The notes: a model not told the origin generated them from the letters alone. A DNA stretch of 24,583 nucleotides from Pseudorhodobacter antarcticus (GCA_945897655.1 CAMDHB010000009.1:1-24583); one strand, 5' to 3'. Positions 6,943 through 14,290 are shown, numbered from the stretch's first letter. Numbers and translations: made by a program.

Positions 6943-7458
6943 ATGCAGACCAATCAGACCCCATTTTATGACGGGTCCGTCAACACGACAGGCTGTTGCG
7001 CACGTTTCAACCCGGCGGGATGGGACGGGCAACGGTTGCACTTTGAAGAAAAACGATTCGTGCGGGCAACCACGCGGTCGCTGTTGCATGTTCCGCTGAA
7101 CATGGGGTCGGTCTTTACCCGGGTTCAGGGCCATGTGGCTGCTGCGGGGGCCGAGGATCCGGCGCAGATGCTGGTCCTGTCGCGTGACCCGTCCGCCTTT
7201 AGCGGAGAGCACCTGTTCGCCGTGACGGCGGATGTGCCGGGTGAGGAGATGACCACCCTGTCAGGTGACTTTCTGACCAAGACGTTCGAGGGCCCCTATT
7301 CCCAGGTTCGCAACTGGCACAGCCTGATGCAATCTGCCGCGCGCGAGGTGGGCAGCGAGCCGGGCCAAGTGTGGTTTTACTACACAACCTGCCCGGCCTG
7401 CGCCAAGGCCTATGGAAGGAACCCCGTGGTTGGGGTTGTGGAGCTTATAGCCCGCTAA
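6943..7458 (+). CDS. Conserved protein of unknown function with CC and CPxC cysteine pairs
   Basis: A 171-residue protein with no signal peptide or membrane segment. Two cysteine pairs stand out: adjacent Cys18-Cys19 in TGCCARFNPAGWDG and Cys150-Cys153 in TTCPACAKAYG near the C-terminus. Such an arrangement could bind a metal or act in thiol chemistry. I recall similar proteins being labelled only as hydrolases in databases, without experimental basis that I know of; a GyrI-like ligand-binding fold is another possibility. The ribosome site is GGGGGCAG before the ATG. It follows the DUF4342 gene by 12 bases, and its last 14 bases overlap the end of the converging isomerase gene. Function cannot be assigned. 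Confidence 0.8.
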   Translation: MQTNQTPFYDGSVNTTGCCARFNPAGWDGQRLHFEEKRFVRATTRSLLHVPLNMGSVFTRVQGHVAAAGAEDPAQMLVLSRDPSAFSGEHLFAVTADVPGEEMTTLSGDFLTKTFEGPYSQVRNWHSLMQSAAREVGSEPGQVWFYYTTCPACAKAYGRNPVVGVVELIAR

Positions 7459-8275
7459 GGTCCCAAAGCCGGTCCATCGCTGCCGAAACCTGAAGCGCGG
7501 CGGCAGTTGGGTCGGTGGAGGCCAAGGCGTTCAGCGGGGCATTGAAGGGTTCGGTCACGACCGGGCCGTCATAGCCCATCGCCGCCAGTGCGCGCATGAA
7601 ACCGGGCAGGTCCAGCACACCGGTTTCCAGCGGCAGATGGCGGGCGGTGTCGATGACCTTGTCAAAGGGCACGCCGGGCGGCGCGTCGTTGATGTGGACA
7701 TGGACGATGTCCTGCGCCCGCAAGGTGGCCAGATCGGCCAGGGTCGCGCCCGAGGTGAACAGATGCCAGGCATCCATCAGCAGCCCGACATTGGGTCCAA
7801 TCTGGTGTGCCATGTCCATCATCGGGCCCATTTCATGGATGAAGGCGTGGGCATGGTTCTGGAACAGGGTCACCGGGCCCAGAAACTCCAACCCCAAGCT
7901 TATGCCGTGACCTTCTAGAACGCGGGCAACCGGGGTCAGTTGGGCGATATGGAAGGCGGTGTTTTCGGCCAAAGCGCGGCTGTCGGACCAGGACGGCACC
8001 CAGGTTGCGCAGCGCAGGCTGCCCAGTTGGACGGCCAGTTTTGCACAAGCCTCCAACTCCTCCAGATCAACCGACCATTCGCTTTGCGGCCCGTTCACCG
8101 GCAGGCCCCATTGGGCGGGGCGGATGCCTGTGCCGGCAAAGGCGTCGGGCAGGGCGCGGGCCTGCCGGATGTCAAAATCCACCCCGGCGAACCCGGTGGA
8201 CCGGGCCAGTGCGATGGTTTCGGGCAGGGTCAACCCCTTGATCCCGATCGCGTTGCAGTTCAGTGCCTTGTACAT
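7445..8275 (-). CDS. Sugar phosphate isomerase/epimerase (xylose isomerase-like TIM barrel)
   Basis: A 276-residue protein of the AP-endonuclease-2/xylose-isomerase-like TIM barrel family, a usual single-domain length. Residues expected to hold the divalent metal are present: Glu130 (LGLEFLG), Asp168 with His171 (LLMDAWH), His194 (HVHIND) and Glu242 (VVTEPF). Members isomerise or epimerise sugars and inosose-type compounds; the exact substrate is not visible. The gene starts seven bases after the stop of the zinc dehydrogenase, so both form an operon, suggesting a short catabolic route in which a polyol or sugar is oxidised and then rearranged. Its 3' end overlaps the converging Cys-pair gene. 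Confidence 0.88.
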   Translation of the reverse strand: MYKALNCNAIGIKGLTLPETIALARSTGFAGVDFDIRQARALPDAFAGTGIRPAQWGLPVNGPQSEWSVDLEELEACAKLAVQLGSLRCATWVPSWSDSRALAENTAFHIAQLTPVARVLEGHGISLGLEFLGPVTLFQNHAHAFIHEMGPMMDMAHQIGPNVGLLMDAWHLFTSGATLADLATLRAQDIVHVHINDAPPGVPFDKVIDTARHLPLETGVLDLPGFMRALAAMGYDGPVVTEPFNAPLNALASTDPTAAALQVSAAMDRLWDLSGL

Positions 8276-8282
8276 AGTGCCC

Positions 8283-9296
8283 TCATGCCCAGGGGTTCAG
8301 AATGATCTTGCCCGATTGCCGCGAGACGGAACATTCGAACGCCGCCTGAATGTCTGACATCGCAAAGCGGTGTGTGACAAGCAGGTCCAGCAGGGGCGAG
8401 CGTTCGATGACCTGCATCAGCTTGGCAAAGTCGGCAAGGTTGTAGTGCCAAGAGCCGACCAGCGTCAGCCCCTTGCGGATCATGTCGGGGCTGATGGTCA
8501 GCGCAAGCGGGTCCTGACATTCGCCCACAAAGGCGACGCGGCCCTTGCGGCGGGTGGCGTCGATGCACAGGCGCTGGGCCTGAACCGTGCCGGAACAGTC
8601 GATTGCACAATCGACGCCTATGCCGCCGGTCATCTGGCGGATGATATCGGGGGTGGCGGCGTCGGTCGGGTCCAGCACGGTGGCCCCCATCCGACGGGCA
8701 AGGTCGGCGCGGTAGGGGGCTGATTCGACCACGATTGCCGTGGCGCCGCGAAAGCGGGCGTTGACGACGGCCCCCAGACCCACAGGCCCCGCGCCGGTGA
8801 TCAGGATTGTGGTAAAGGCCCCCACGTTCATCATTTGCATCGCGCCAAACGATGCGCCAAGCCCGCAGCAGGCCAATGAGGCGCGGTCATAACTGACGCC
8901 ATCGGGGATGCGCGGCAAAAGCCAGTCGGGTTTGGTGATATACTGCGCATAGGTCGCATGTCCCGGCCCGCCGGGGGCAAAGGCCTGGCCCTGCAGCACA
9001 TCCTGACAGTGGATATAATCGCCCGAAACGCACAGATTGCAGCAGCCGCAACCATACAGCGGCATGACCACCACACGGTCACCGACCCGCAATCGCCCGG
9101 GTTGGGCCACCGCCACCACCTCGCCCGCCGCCTCATGGCCCAGACTGTCGGTAGGCTCGCCCGAGACAAAGCGTTTGTATTCGGTGCACATGGGGGCGGC
9201 ATGAACCTTGACCACCACCCAGTCGCCCTGTGGAACGGGGTCTGGACGGTCGACAAGGTCTGCGCGCTGCGCTGACAGGATGGCGGCTGTTTTCAT
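8283..9296 (-). CDS. Zinc-binding medium-chain alcohol/polyol dehydrogenase
   Basis: A 337-residue medium-chain dehydrogenase/reductase. The catalytic zinc ligands are Cys37 (APMCTEY) and His54-Glu55 (GHEAAGEV). A structural-zinc cysteine cluster is present (GCGCCNLCVSGDYIHC, residues 82-97). The nucleotide-binding loop is GAGPVGLG (168-175), and the Glu after the next strand (VVESAPYR) points to NAD rather than NADP. Sorbitol, threonine and related secondary alcohols are typical substrates; none can be chosen here. The ATG at 9296 has GGGGGAAG just upstream; the frame runs open to 9440 but that part is the divergent promoter region. It is the first gene of the operon with the isomerase. Confidence 0.9.
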   Translation of the reverse strand: MKTAAILSAQRADLVDRPDPVPQGDWVVVKVHAAPMCTEYKRFVSGEPTDSLGHEAAGEVVAVAQPGRLRVGDRVVVMPLYGCGCCNLCVSGDYIHCQDVLQGQAFAPGGPGHATYAQYITKPDWLLPRIPDGVSYDRASLACCGLGASFGAMQMMNVGAFTTILITGAGPVGLGAVVNARFRGATAIVVESAPYRADLARRMGATVLDPTDAATPDIIRQMTGGIGVDCAIDCSGTVQAQRLCIDATRRKGRVAFVGECQDPLALTISPDMIRKGLTLVGSWHYNLADFAKLMQVIERSPLLDLLVTHRFAMSDIQAAFECSVSRQSGKIILNPWA

Positions 9297-9438
9297 GATC
9301 TTCCCCCGACGCCATCTAAACCCGGCTTTCCGAAAAGGGCAATTGAGGACAGAAGCGTCAAGACCACACCCTGAAGGCAAACCGGGGCGCTGGCAATTTC
9401 CACAGGCGGCGCTAGGTATGTTGCAAAGGAGATATTTC

Positions 9439-9834
9439 ATGCAACTTGGCGTCCTCTACCTTTCGACGGCAGCGATTTTCCTGATCCTGGACGGGATCAT
9501 GTTGACGCTGGTCATGAAGCCGCTGTTCACCCGCCACATCGGGCCGCTGATGGCCGATCCCATCCGCGGCGTGCCTGCGCTGCTGTTTTACGGGGCCTAT
9601 GTGGCGGGGTTGCTTTACCTCGTGTCCTGGCCCGCGCTGAAGTCGGGGGCGCCCGTGGTGATATCTGCGGCGGTCATCGGGGCGATGGCCTACGGCACCT
9701 ATGAATTCACCAGCTACGCCATCATGCGCGACTGGCATGTGCAGATGGTCATCACCGATTTTGTCTGGGGCACCGTTCTGACGGCATTCTCGGCCTGGGC
9801 CGGTGTGGCGATCACCCGGGCCACGGTGGGCTGA
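9439..9834 (+). CDS. DUF2177 family membrane protein
   Basis: A 131-residue protein with four hydrophobic segments, matching the DUF2177 family in length and in the landmarks LYLSTAAIFLILD near the start, FYGAYVAGLLYL in the middle, the AYGTYEFTSYAIMRDW segment and the VITDFVWGTVLTA segment near the end. It is an inner-membrane protein; the family has no settled function. The start follows an excellent ribosome site (AAGGAG, six bases before the ATG), which overrules an in-frame ATG 21 bases upstream. It is divergent from the zinc dehydrogenase and has its own hairpin after the stop, so it is probably monocistronic. Confidence 0.9.
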   Translation: MQLGVLYLSTAAIFLILDGIMLTLVMKPLFTRHIGPLMADPIRGVPALLFYGAYVAGLLYLVSWPALKSGAPVVISAAVIGAMAYGTYEFTSYAIMRDWHVQMVITDFVWGTVLTAFSAWAGVAITRATVG

Positions 9835-9839
9835 CACCA

Positions 9840-9858
9840 GACGGGGTGCCCGTCGTTT
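9840..9858 (+). terminator. Terminator-like hairpin after the DUF2177 gene
   Basis: GACGGG and CCCGTC form a perfect six-base-pair stem with a GTG loop, five bases after the stop codon, followed by GTTT. The T run is short. Confidence 0.5.
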
Positions 9859-9907
9859 CAGACCACGGCAGCCGCGATCCCTGGCCCAATTGGGGTTGCG
9901 GCAGCCA

Positions 9908-9958
9908 TTAACTGTTAATTCTGACTTAAAAGCATTCCTCTGTTAACGATTTGTTAAC
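9908..9958 (+). promoter_or_regulatory. TGTTAA(C) repeat cluster upstream of the VPLPA-CTERM gene
   Basis: TGTTAA occurs at 9913-9918, and TGTTAAC at 9941-9947 and 9952-9958. The last two start 11 bases apart, one helical turn. The stretch is AT-rich against a GC-rich background and sits where promoter and regulator sites for the gene at 10041 should be. Regulator binding is an inference. Confidence 0.4.
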
Positions 9959-10011
9959 CTCTTGCGGTTGTATTTGAACTCAACTTCCGTCGCATAACGC
10001 CCTTCGCCGGA

Positions 10012-10026
10012 GGTAACTCAGTTACC
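10012..10026 (+). promoter_or_regulatory. 15-base palindrome in the VPLPA-CTERM gene leader
   Basis: GGTAACT-C-AGTTACC is a perfect inverted repeat ending 14 bases before the start codon. It overlaps the sequence CGGAGG and precedes the ribosome site GGAG (10031-10034). It could be an operator or an mRNA hairpin affecting translation. Confidence 0.4.
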
Positions 10027-10040
10027 GAATTGGAGAAGTC

Positions 10041-10760
10041 ATGTATCATTTCACACAAAGTCTTTTGTTGGCCGGCGCAATCACAGTGAGCGGGGCCGCC
10101 GCGAGTGCTGCAACGGTCACGGCAACCTATACCGGGACGGTTGGTCAGGGCTTTGATCTGAGCGATATCTTCGGTTACGGGCCGAGCTCCACGCTGGATG
10201 GCAAGGCCTTCACCCTGATTTTTTACTACGACACCACGATCGGTCGGACCCCATCTACCCCGACAGAAGAACAGATTCATGGCGGTGGTCAGAACTACAC
10301 CGAACCTGACTACATGGTCTCTCCCGTCTCGAATGTGCAATTCATCATCAACAACATCCTGGTTTCCTTCGACTTCGCTGGATTTAGCAAAATCCGGGCG
10401 GTGGATGATGGCACGCAGAACTACATTCAACATCTTTCGGGGAGCATTTTCGACGGTGAAGGTTATGTTTCGGTCACCGAAACCTCGTTGAACAGTTCCA
10501 TCGGCATTGATTTGACAGCGCCACAGGAAATCATCGGGTCAGGCATTCTTAGCCCATTTGGCCGTATCGAGGAAAACGCGGATCCTGCCGCCGTCAATCT
10601 TGATCAGGGATCGTTCCGCTATAGCTGGGGCGAGGCGTATGGGTCGTTGAAGGTGGAACATCTGTCCATCACCGTTTCATCCGTTCCGCTGCCCGGTGCG
10701 ATGCCCCTTTTCCTGGTTGGGCTGCTGGGCTTTGGCGCGCTGCGCCGGCGCGCAAGCTGA
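10041..10760 (+). CDS. VPLPA-CTERM sorting domain-containing surface/secreted protein
   Basis: A 239-residue exported protein. The N-terminus is a signal peptide (SLLLAGAITVSGAAASA). The C-terminus carries the tripartite VPLPA-CTERM signal: VPLPGAMP, a hydrophobic stretch (LFLVGLLGFGAL) and a basic end (RRRAS). In this system a dedicated exosortase recognises the tag and processes the protein for the cell surface or export, often with exopolysaccharide. The middle is Ser/Thr/Asn-rich and beta-like, with no domain that I recognise. The gene is AT-richer than its neighbours (29 G/C in 60 bases at 10321-10380). No exosortase gene is in this window. Upstream lie repeated TGTTAAC motifs and a palindrome. 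Confidence 0.9.
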   Translation: MYHFTQSLLLAGAITVSGAAASAATVTATYTGTVGQGFDLSDIFGYGPSSTLDGKAFTLIFYYDTTIGRTPSTPTEEQIHGGGQNYTEPDYMVSPVSNVQFIINNILVSFDFAGFSKIRAVDDGTQNYIQHLSGSIFDGEGYVSVTETSLNSSIGIDLTAPQEIIGSGILSPFGRIEENADPAAVNLDQGSFRYSWGEAYGSLKVEHLSITVSSVPLPGAMPLFLVGLLGFGALRRRAS

Positions 10761-10762
10761 CG

Positions 10763-10778
10763 CTGACCGCTGGGTCAG
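10763..10778 (+). terminator. Short hairpin after the VPLPA-CTERM gene
   Basis: CTGACC and GGTCAG pair over six bases around a GCTG loop, two bases after the stop. There is no T run, so only weak termination would be expected. Confidence 0.3.
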
Positions 10779-10859
10779 GTGCGGGGCTGCGGTATGGTGC
10801 GGCATTGACACGCAGCCACCAAGGCGCAACTCTGGCACCCGTATCCAAGGGGCCAGGCG

Positions 10860-11633
10860 ATGGAAATCAATGTAAGTTTTGAACGGCCGGACGAGGGCCC
10901 GAAATCTGGACCGGTGACGGTTGGCTGGTTTCTGACCTCTGACAAGGGTGCTGTCTTGTATGACCCGCCCGAACGGCTGATCTTTCGTCAGACGAACAAG
11001 GCCCATGCCAAAAGCGCAAGCCGCTGCCCTGCCGTCATCCAGATGGAAAGCCGGTATTTCGTGGTGAAATGCCCGTTTGACATCGCCATCGGCTTTGGCC
11101 GCGATGACAAGGGCAAGCCGCATCTGATCAACCGAGCGGGTGTTGCCTCGCCCGTCAGGGGCAACAAGCTGAATGAGTTGCTGACCCTGGTGAACGAAAC
11201 CGAATGGCGGTACCCGGACCGGCCCACGGTGCAGATGGTGCTGCCCTATTGTTTCATTGCGGATGAGTTGGTCTACCTGAGCCAGATCGGCACCTTTGCC
11301 CATTACCGCCCGAACCCGCTGCCTGGTACGATTTTCGGCGGTCGGTTTCCACTGAATGTGTGGCCGCGTCCGCTGATGTGGGCCTTTGAATGGCACGAGC
11401 CGGAAAAGGATATCGTCCTGCGGCGCGGTGAGCCGCTGTTTTATTGCCAGTTCGAGGCGGAGGGGCCTGACCGCCCGGTGCAGGTGGTGGAAGCGGAACG
11501 CACGCCAGAACTGGCCAAGTACATGGAGCAGATCGGCGGGGTGGTGAACTATGTCAATCAGACCTTCGGGCTGTTCAAGGCGGCCGAGGCGATGCGCCCG
11601 GCCAAGCTGTTGACACCCAAGGCCAAGGGCTGA
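10860..11633 (+). CDS. Conserved hypothetical protein, first gene of a four-gene operon
   Basis: A 257-residue cytoplasmic protein with no signal peptide or transmembrane segment. Distinct blocks are CPAVIQMESRYFVVKCPFDI (residues 58-77), LPYCFIADELVYLSQIG, the highly aromatic GGRFPLNVWPRPLMWAFEWH block, and RRGEPLFYCQFE. The layout, with a late aromatic strand followed by a GEP.F motif, is reminiscent of DUF6065-type proteins and of viral capsid or tail beta folds, but that is a memory-based impression that I cannot test. It ends one base before the GTG of the TolB-like gene, so the two are almost certainly translated from one message. Function is unknown. Confidence 0.75.
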   Translation: MEINVSFERPDEGPKSGPVTVGWFLTSDKGAVLYDPPERLIFRQTNKAHAKSASRCPAVIQMESRYFVVKCPFDIAIGFGRDDKGKPHLINRAGVASPVRGNKLNELLTLVNETEWRYPDRPTVQMVLPYCFIADELVYLSQIGTFAHYRPNPLPGTIFGGRFPLNVWPRPLMWAFEWHEPEKDIVLRRGEPLFYCQFEAEGPDRPVQVVEAERTPELAKYMEQIGGVVNYVNQTFGLFKAAEAMRPAKLLTPKAKG

Positions 11634-11634
11634 C

Positions 11635-12453
11635 GTGCGGTCGTCGCTGGAGGTTTTCACGGTCGACACCGGGGCATCTTCGGTGGTTTTTCAGACTGAT
11701 GAGCTGATCGAGGCGCCGAACTGGGACCCGCGTGGCGGTGGGTTTCTGGTGAACTGCGGTGGTCGGCTGTACCGGGTGCCACTGGACAACCCGCGTCTGG
11801 TGCCGGTCGAAACGGGCTTTGCGACCCGCTGCAACAATGATCACGGCTTCAGCCCGGATGGGGCGTGGATCGCGTTTTCCAGCCACCGCGAGAATGGGGC
11901 CGAGATATTCCTGATCCCCGCAGCTGGCGGCGAACCACGCTTGATTTCGCCAAGGCCGCCAAGTTGGTTTCATGGCTGGTCGCCCGATGGCAAGGGGGTG
12001 GTCTATGCGGCGGCAAGGGGAACGAACCGGGTGGTGGACATCTGCGCCATGCCACTGGGTGGAGTGGAAGTGCAATTGACCGGGGGCGAGGGGCACAGTG
12101 ATGGCCCCGACTATTCCGCCGATGGGACGCAGGTCTACTACAACTGCGACAGGGGCGGTCATGCCCAGATCTGGGTGATGAGGGCAGATGGGTCGGGCCA
12201 AAGACAGCTTTTCGCCGATGATCATGTGAACTGGTTTCCCCATCCATCGCCCTGTGGTCGGCATGTGCTGTATCTGGCCTATCCGCCCGGAACGGAGGGG
12301 CACCCCCGCGATCTGCAGGTGACGCTGTGTCTGATGGACCCGGACGGCGGCAATCGGCGGCGGGTGGTCGAGATGACGGGTGGGCAGGGCTCGATCAACG
12401 TGCCATGCTGGTCGCCGGATGGGCGGGCCTTCGCCTATATGCGGTTCAACTGA
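11635..12453 (+). CDS. TolB-like beta-propeller protein without signal peptide
   Basis: A 272-residue protein built from PD40/TolB-type propeller repeats: SPDGAWIAFSS, SPDGKGVVYAA, SADGTQVYYNC, SPCGRHVLYLA and SPDGRAFAYMR mark successive blades, each followed by a segment such as EIFLIPAAGGEPRLIS or IWVMRADGSGQRQLF. The start is GTG at 11635, one base after the preceding stop, which implies coupled translation. Unlike true TolB of the Tol-Pal system there is no export signal and no N-terminal TolB domain, so this is a cytoplasmic propeller and not tolB. Such propellers bind proteins or ligands or act as hydrolase domains; the partner is unknown. Confidence 0.85.
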   Translation: MRSSLEVFTVDTGASSVVFQTDELIEAPNWDPRGGGFLVNCGGRLYRVPLDNPRLVPVETGFATRCNNDHGFSPDGAWIAFSSHRENGAEIFLIPAAGGEPRLISPRPPSWFHGWSPDGKGVVYAAARGTNRVVDICAMPLGGVEVQLTGGEGHSDGPDYSADGTQVYYNCDRGGHAQIWVMRADGSGQRQLFADDHVNWFPHPSPCGRHVLYLAYPPGTEGHPRDLQVTLCLMDPDGGNRRRVVEMTGGQGSINVPCWSPDGRAFAYMRFN

Positions 12454-12467
12454 ACAGGGGGGATACG

Positions 12468-12845
12468 ATGGTTTTGACATTGAAGACGATGCTGGACGCC
12501 GCGAATGCGGCTGTGCCACGGATCAGCGGTGCCGAGGCGCAGGCCAAGGTTGCAGCCGGGGCCGTGCTGCTGGACATCCGCGACGGCACCGAGTTGCAAG
12601 AGATGGGCCGCGCCGTAGGCTCGGTGCATTGCCCACGCGGGTTGCTGGAATTCCGTGCGGACCCTGCTTCGGCCAGCCATGACGCACGGTTGCAGCCAGA
12701 CCGGCCGGTGGTTTTGCACTGCGCGGCAGGCGGGCGGGCGGCTCTGGCGGGCAAGCTGTTGCTCGATATGGGCTACACTCAGGTTTTCAACCTGGGCGGC
12801 TTCAAGGATTGGAAAGAATCGGGCGGCGCGGTCGAGGCGATTTGA
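12468..12845 (+). CDS. Rhodanese-like sulfurtransferase domain protein
   Basis: A 125-residue single rhodanese domain. The LLDIRDGTELQ strand-helix at residues 34-44 and the active-site loop HCAAGGRA, with the persulfide-forming Cys85, are intact, followed by LLLDMGYTQVFNLGGFKDW, the usual C-terminal half. Active enzymes move sulfane sulfur from thiosulfate or another donor to an acceptor. There is no signal peptide, so it should act in the cytoplasm. The ATG at 12468 follows a run of six G. It lies 14 bases after the TolB-like gene and 26 before the secreted protein gene, in the middle of the operon. Confidence 0.92.
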   Translation: MVLTLKTMLDAANAAVPRISGAEAQAKVAAGAVLLDIRDGTELQEMGRAVGSVHCPRGLLEFRADPASASHDARLQPDRPVVLHCAAGGRAALAGKLLLDMGYTQVFNLGGFKDWKESGGAVEAI

Positions 12846-12871
12846 CCGGCGGTCTGGGCGGAGGGGAGGCA

Positions 12872-13495
12872 ATGATGTTCAAGGTTTTGGGATGGATCGC
12901 CGGATTGGCCGCAGCCGCGGCACTGGCCCCAATGGCACAGGCCGAGGTGAAGTACCGCGAAGTGCCGCTGCAGTATATCGCCGCTCTGGGGGATGAGGGT
13001 GCCACATCCGGCACCAATGCCGAAACCTGGGGCCATTGGCCCGTAGACCCCGGCCCGCGCGGCGTGTGGCTGAGCGTGTTTCCGGCGCTGGCTGTGACAG
13101 GTGTGGCCCCGGCTGGCTGGTCTTATGACCCGCAGGACTGGTGGCTGGAGGAGCATGGCCTGATCATGGAGGCGCCGCAGTTTCCGCTGGCGCCGGGGCA
13201 GTATCTGGTCACAGGCGGGCGGCAGGTCACCTCGGTTCTGACGATCGGGGAGCCTGATGCCAATGGCGCGCAATCCTGGGCGCTGGCGGATGGGGCGACG
13301 CTGCTGGATGTGACGCATCTGGGCTGCCGGGCGGCACGGTATCGGCCGATCGAGGCGGGGGCTGACTGTTCGCCGTCCAACACTCCGACGGCAGGCTTTC
13401 CCCTGACACCGGGGGACCGGATGCCGCCGGTGCAATCCTGCGCCAAGAAGGATTATGCCGTGCTGTTCCTGATCGGGGTGGCCGAAGGCAGTTGA
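12872..13495 (+). CDS. Exported protein of unknown function, last gene of the operon
   Basis: A 207-residue protein starting with a signal peptide (MMFKVLGWIAGLAAAAALAP then MAQA, cleavage before EVKYR). The start at 12872 has a near-perfect ribosome site (GGAGGGGAGG). The mature part is rich in Trp, Pro and Gly, with PRGVWLSVFPALAVTGVAP, a DPQDWWLEEHG block, and three late cysteines (GCRAARY, DCSPSN, QSCAKKDY) that could form a disulfide in the periplasm. No known family comes to mind. The gene ends two bases before the stop of the converging VOC gene, so the operon has no room for its own terminator. Confidence 0.78.
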   Translation: MMFKVLGWIAGLAAAAALAPMAQAEVKYREVPLQYIAALGDEGATSGTNAETWGHWPVDPGPRGVWLSVFPALAVTGVAPAGWSYDPQDWWLEEHGLIMEAPQFPLAPGQYLVTGGRQVTSVLTIGEPDANGAQSWALADGATLLDVTHLGCRAARYRPIEAGADCSPSNTPTAGFPLTPGDRMPPVQSCAKKDYAVLFLIGVAEGS

Positions 13496-13497
13496 CG

Positions 13498-13851
13498 TCA
13501 GGCCGGGGGCGGCTGCCACAACTCGATCGGGTTGCCCTCGGGGTCGTGGATGCGGGCGAATTTGCCGTAGTCGCCATCCCATTCGGCGCGGGTTTCAACC
13601 GCAATGCCTGCGGCGGAAAGCTCGGCGATCAGGTCATCCAGCCCTTCGACCCGCAGGTTCAACATGTACTGCCGATCCGCCGCGAAATAGGTGCTGTCGG
13701 CGTTGAACGGGGCAAAGACGGTGGGACCGGCGTCCTGCTGCCAGTTGAACGGATCGGCGCGCTTCAGAAGGTGCCGGTCGTACCAGTCTGACAGGGCCTT
13801 GGGGTCGCGGGCGCGAAAGAACAAACCACCGATGCCGGTAATACGCGCCAT
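13498..13851 (-). CDS. VOC-fold (glyoxalase/bleomycin resistance-like) protein
   Basis: A 117-residue single-module vicinal oxygen chelate protein. The opening ITGIGGLFFRARDPKALSDW and closing IHDPEGNPIELWQP are the paired beta-alpha-beta-beta-beta signatures of the fold; the Glu in IELWQP is the usual metal ligand. Known members isomerise, cleave or bind small molecules, and the substrate cannot be read here. The ATG at 13851 has GAGG seven bases upstream, better than an in-frame ATG at 13917. The HU gene is upstream on the same strand, but its terminator lies between the two, so expression is by read-through or a separate promoter. Confidence 0.88.
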   Translation of the reverse strand: MARITGIGGLFFRARDPKALSDWYDRHLLKRADPFNWQQDAGPTVFAPFNADSTYFAADRQYMLNLRVEGLDDLIAELSAAGIAVETRAEWDGDYGKFARIHDPEGNPIELWQPPPA

Positions 13852-13866
13852 CACAATCCTCGCATG

Positions 13867-13894
13867 AAAAAGGGCCGCCACGACGGCGACCCTT
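13867..13894 (-). terminator. Intrinsic terminator of the HU gene
   Basis: On the minus strand AAGGGTCGCC and GGCGGCCCTT make a ten-base-pair stem (one U-G pair) around GTCGT, and the T run at its 3' edge extends to five T. It lies 26 bases after the HU stop and just before the VOC ribosome site. Confidence 0.8.
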
Positions 13895-13920
13895 GCAAGA
13901 CCTGCACCAAAAATCAAGCG

Positions 13921-14208
13921 TCAGGCGTTGACGCTGTCTTTCAGTGACTTGGCAATCGCGAACTTGACCTGCTTGTCAGCGGCTTTGGACACCGTCTCGC
14001 CCGTGGCGGGGTTGCGGACCATACGCTCGGGGCGGGCGCGGCAGGCGACCTTGCCCAGACCCGGCAGCGTGACCGTGCCACCGGCAGCCACTTCACGCGT
14101 GACGACCGATGCAATGGCATCCAGTGCGGCGCTGGCTGTTTTCTTGTCAGAGCCCATGGCATCGGCCAGAGCAGCGACAAGCTGGGTCTTGGTCATTGGT
14201 TTCGACAT
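13921..14208 (-). CDS. HU family DNA-binding protein
   Basis: A 95-residue histone-like nucleoid protein. HU dimers bend and wrap DNA without strong sequence preference. Length and features fit: a helical N-terminus (TKTQLVAALADAMG), the VTLPGLGKVACRARPERM beta region, and the DNA-arm signature RNPATGE (65-71), followed by the C-terminal helix (KFAIAKSLKD). The start at 14208 has AAGGGA upstream and gives the usual short lead before the first helix. IHF is less likely because the arm and tail are of HU type. A strong terminator follows, and a palindrome lies in its promoter region. Confidence 0.95.
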   Translation of the reverse strand: MSKPMTKTQLVAALADAMGSDKKTASAALDAIASVVTREVAAGGTVTLPGLGKVACRARPERMVRNPATGETVSKAADKQVKFAIAKSLKDSVNA

Positions 14209-14290
14209 CTTTTGTCCCTTTGTTTGGATCCGCATGGCTTGCGGAAATCATTGGGGCCTCATATGGCCAGCGTCGCCCGCTACACCTGCT

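Noticed and set aside
11635..12453. True tolB of the Tol-Pal system
   Set aside because: No signal peptide, no N-terminal TolB domain, and no tolQRA or pal nearby.
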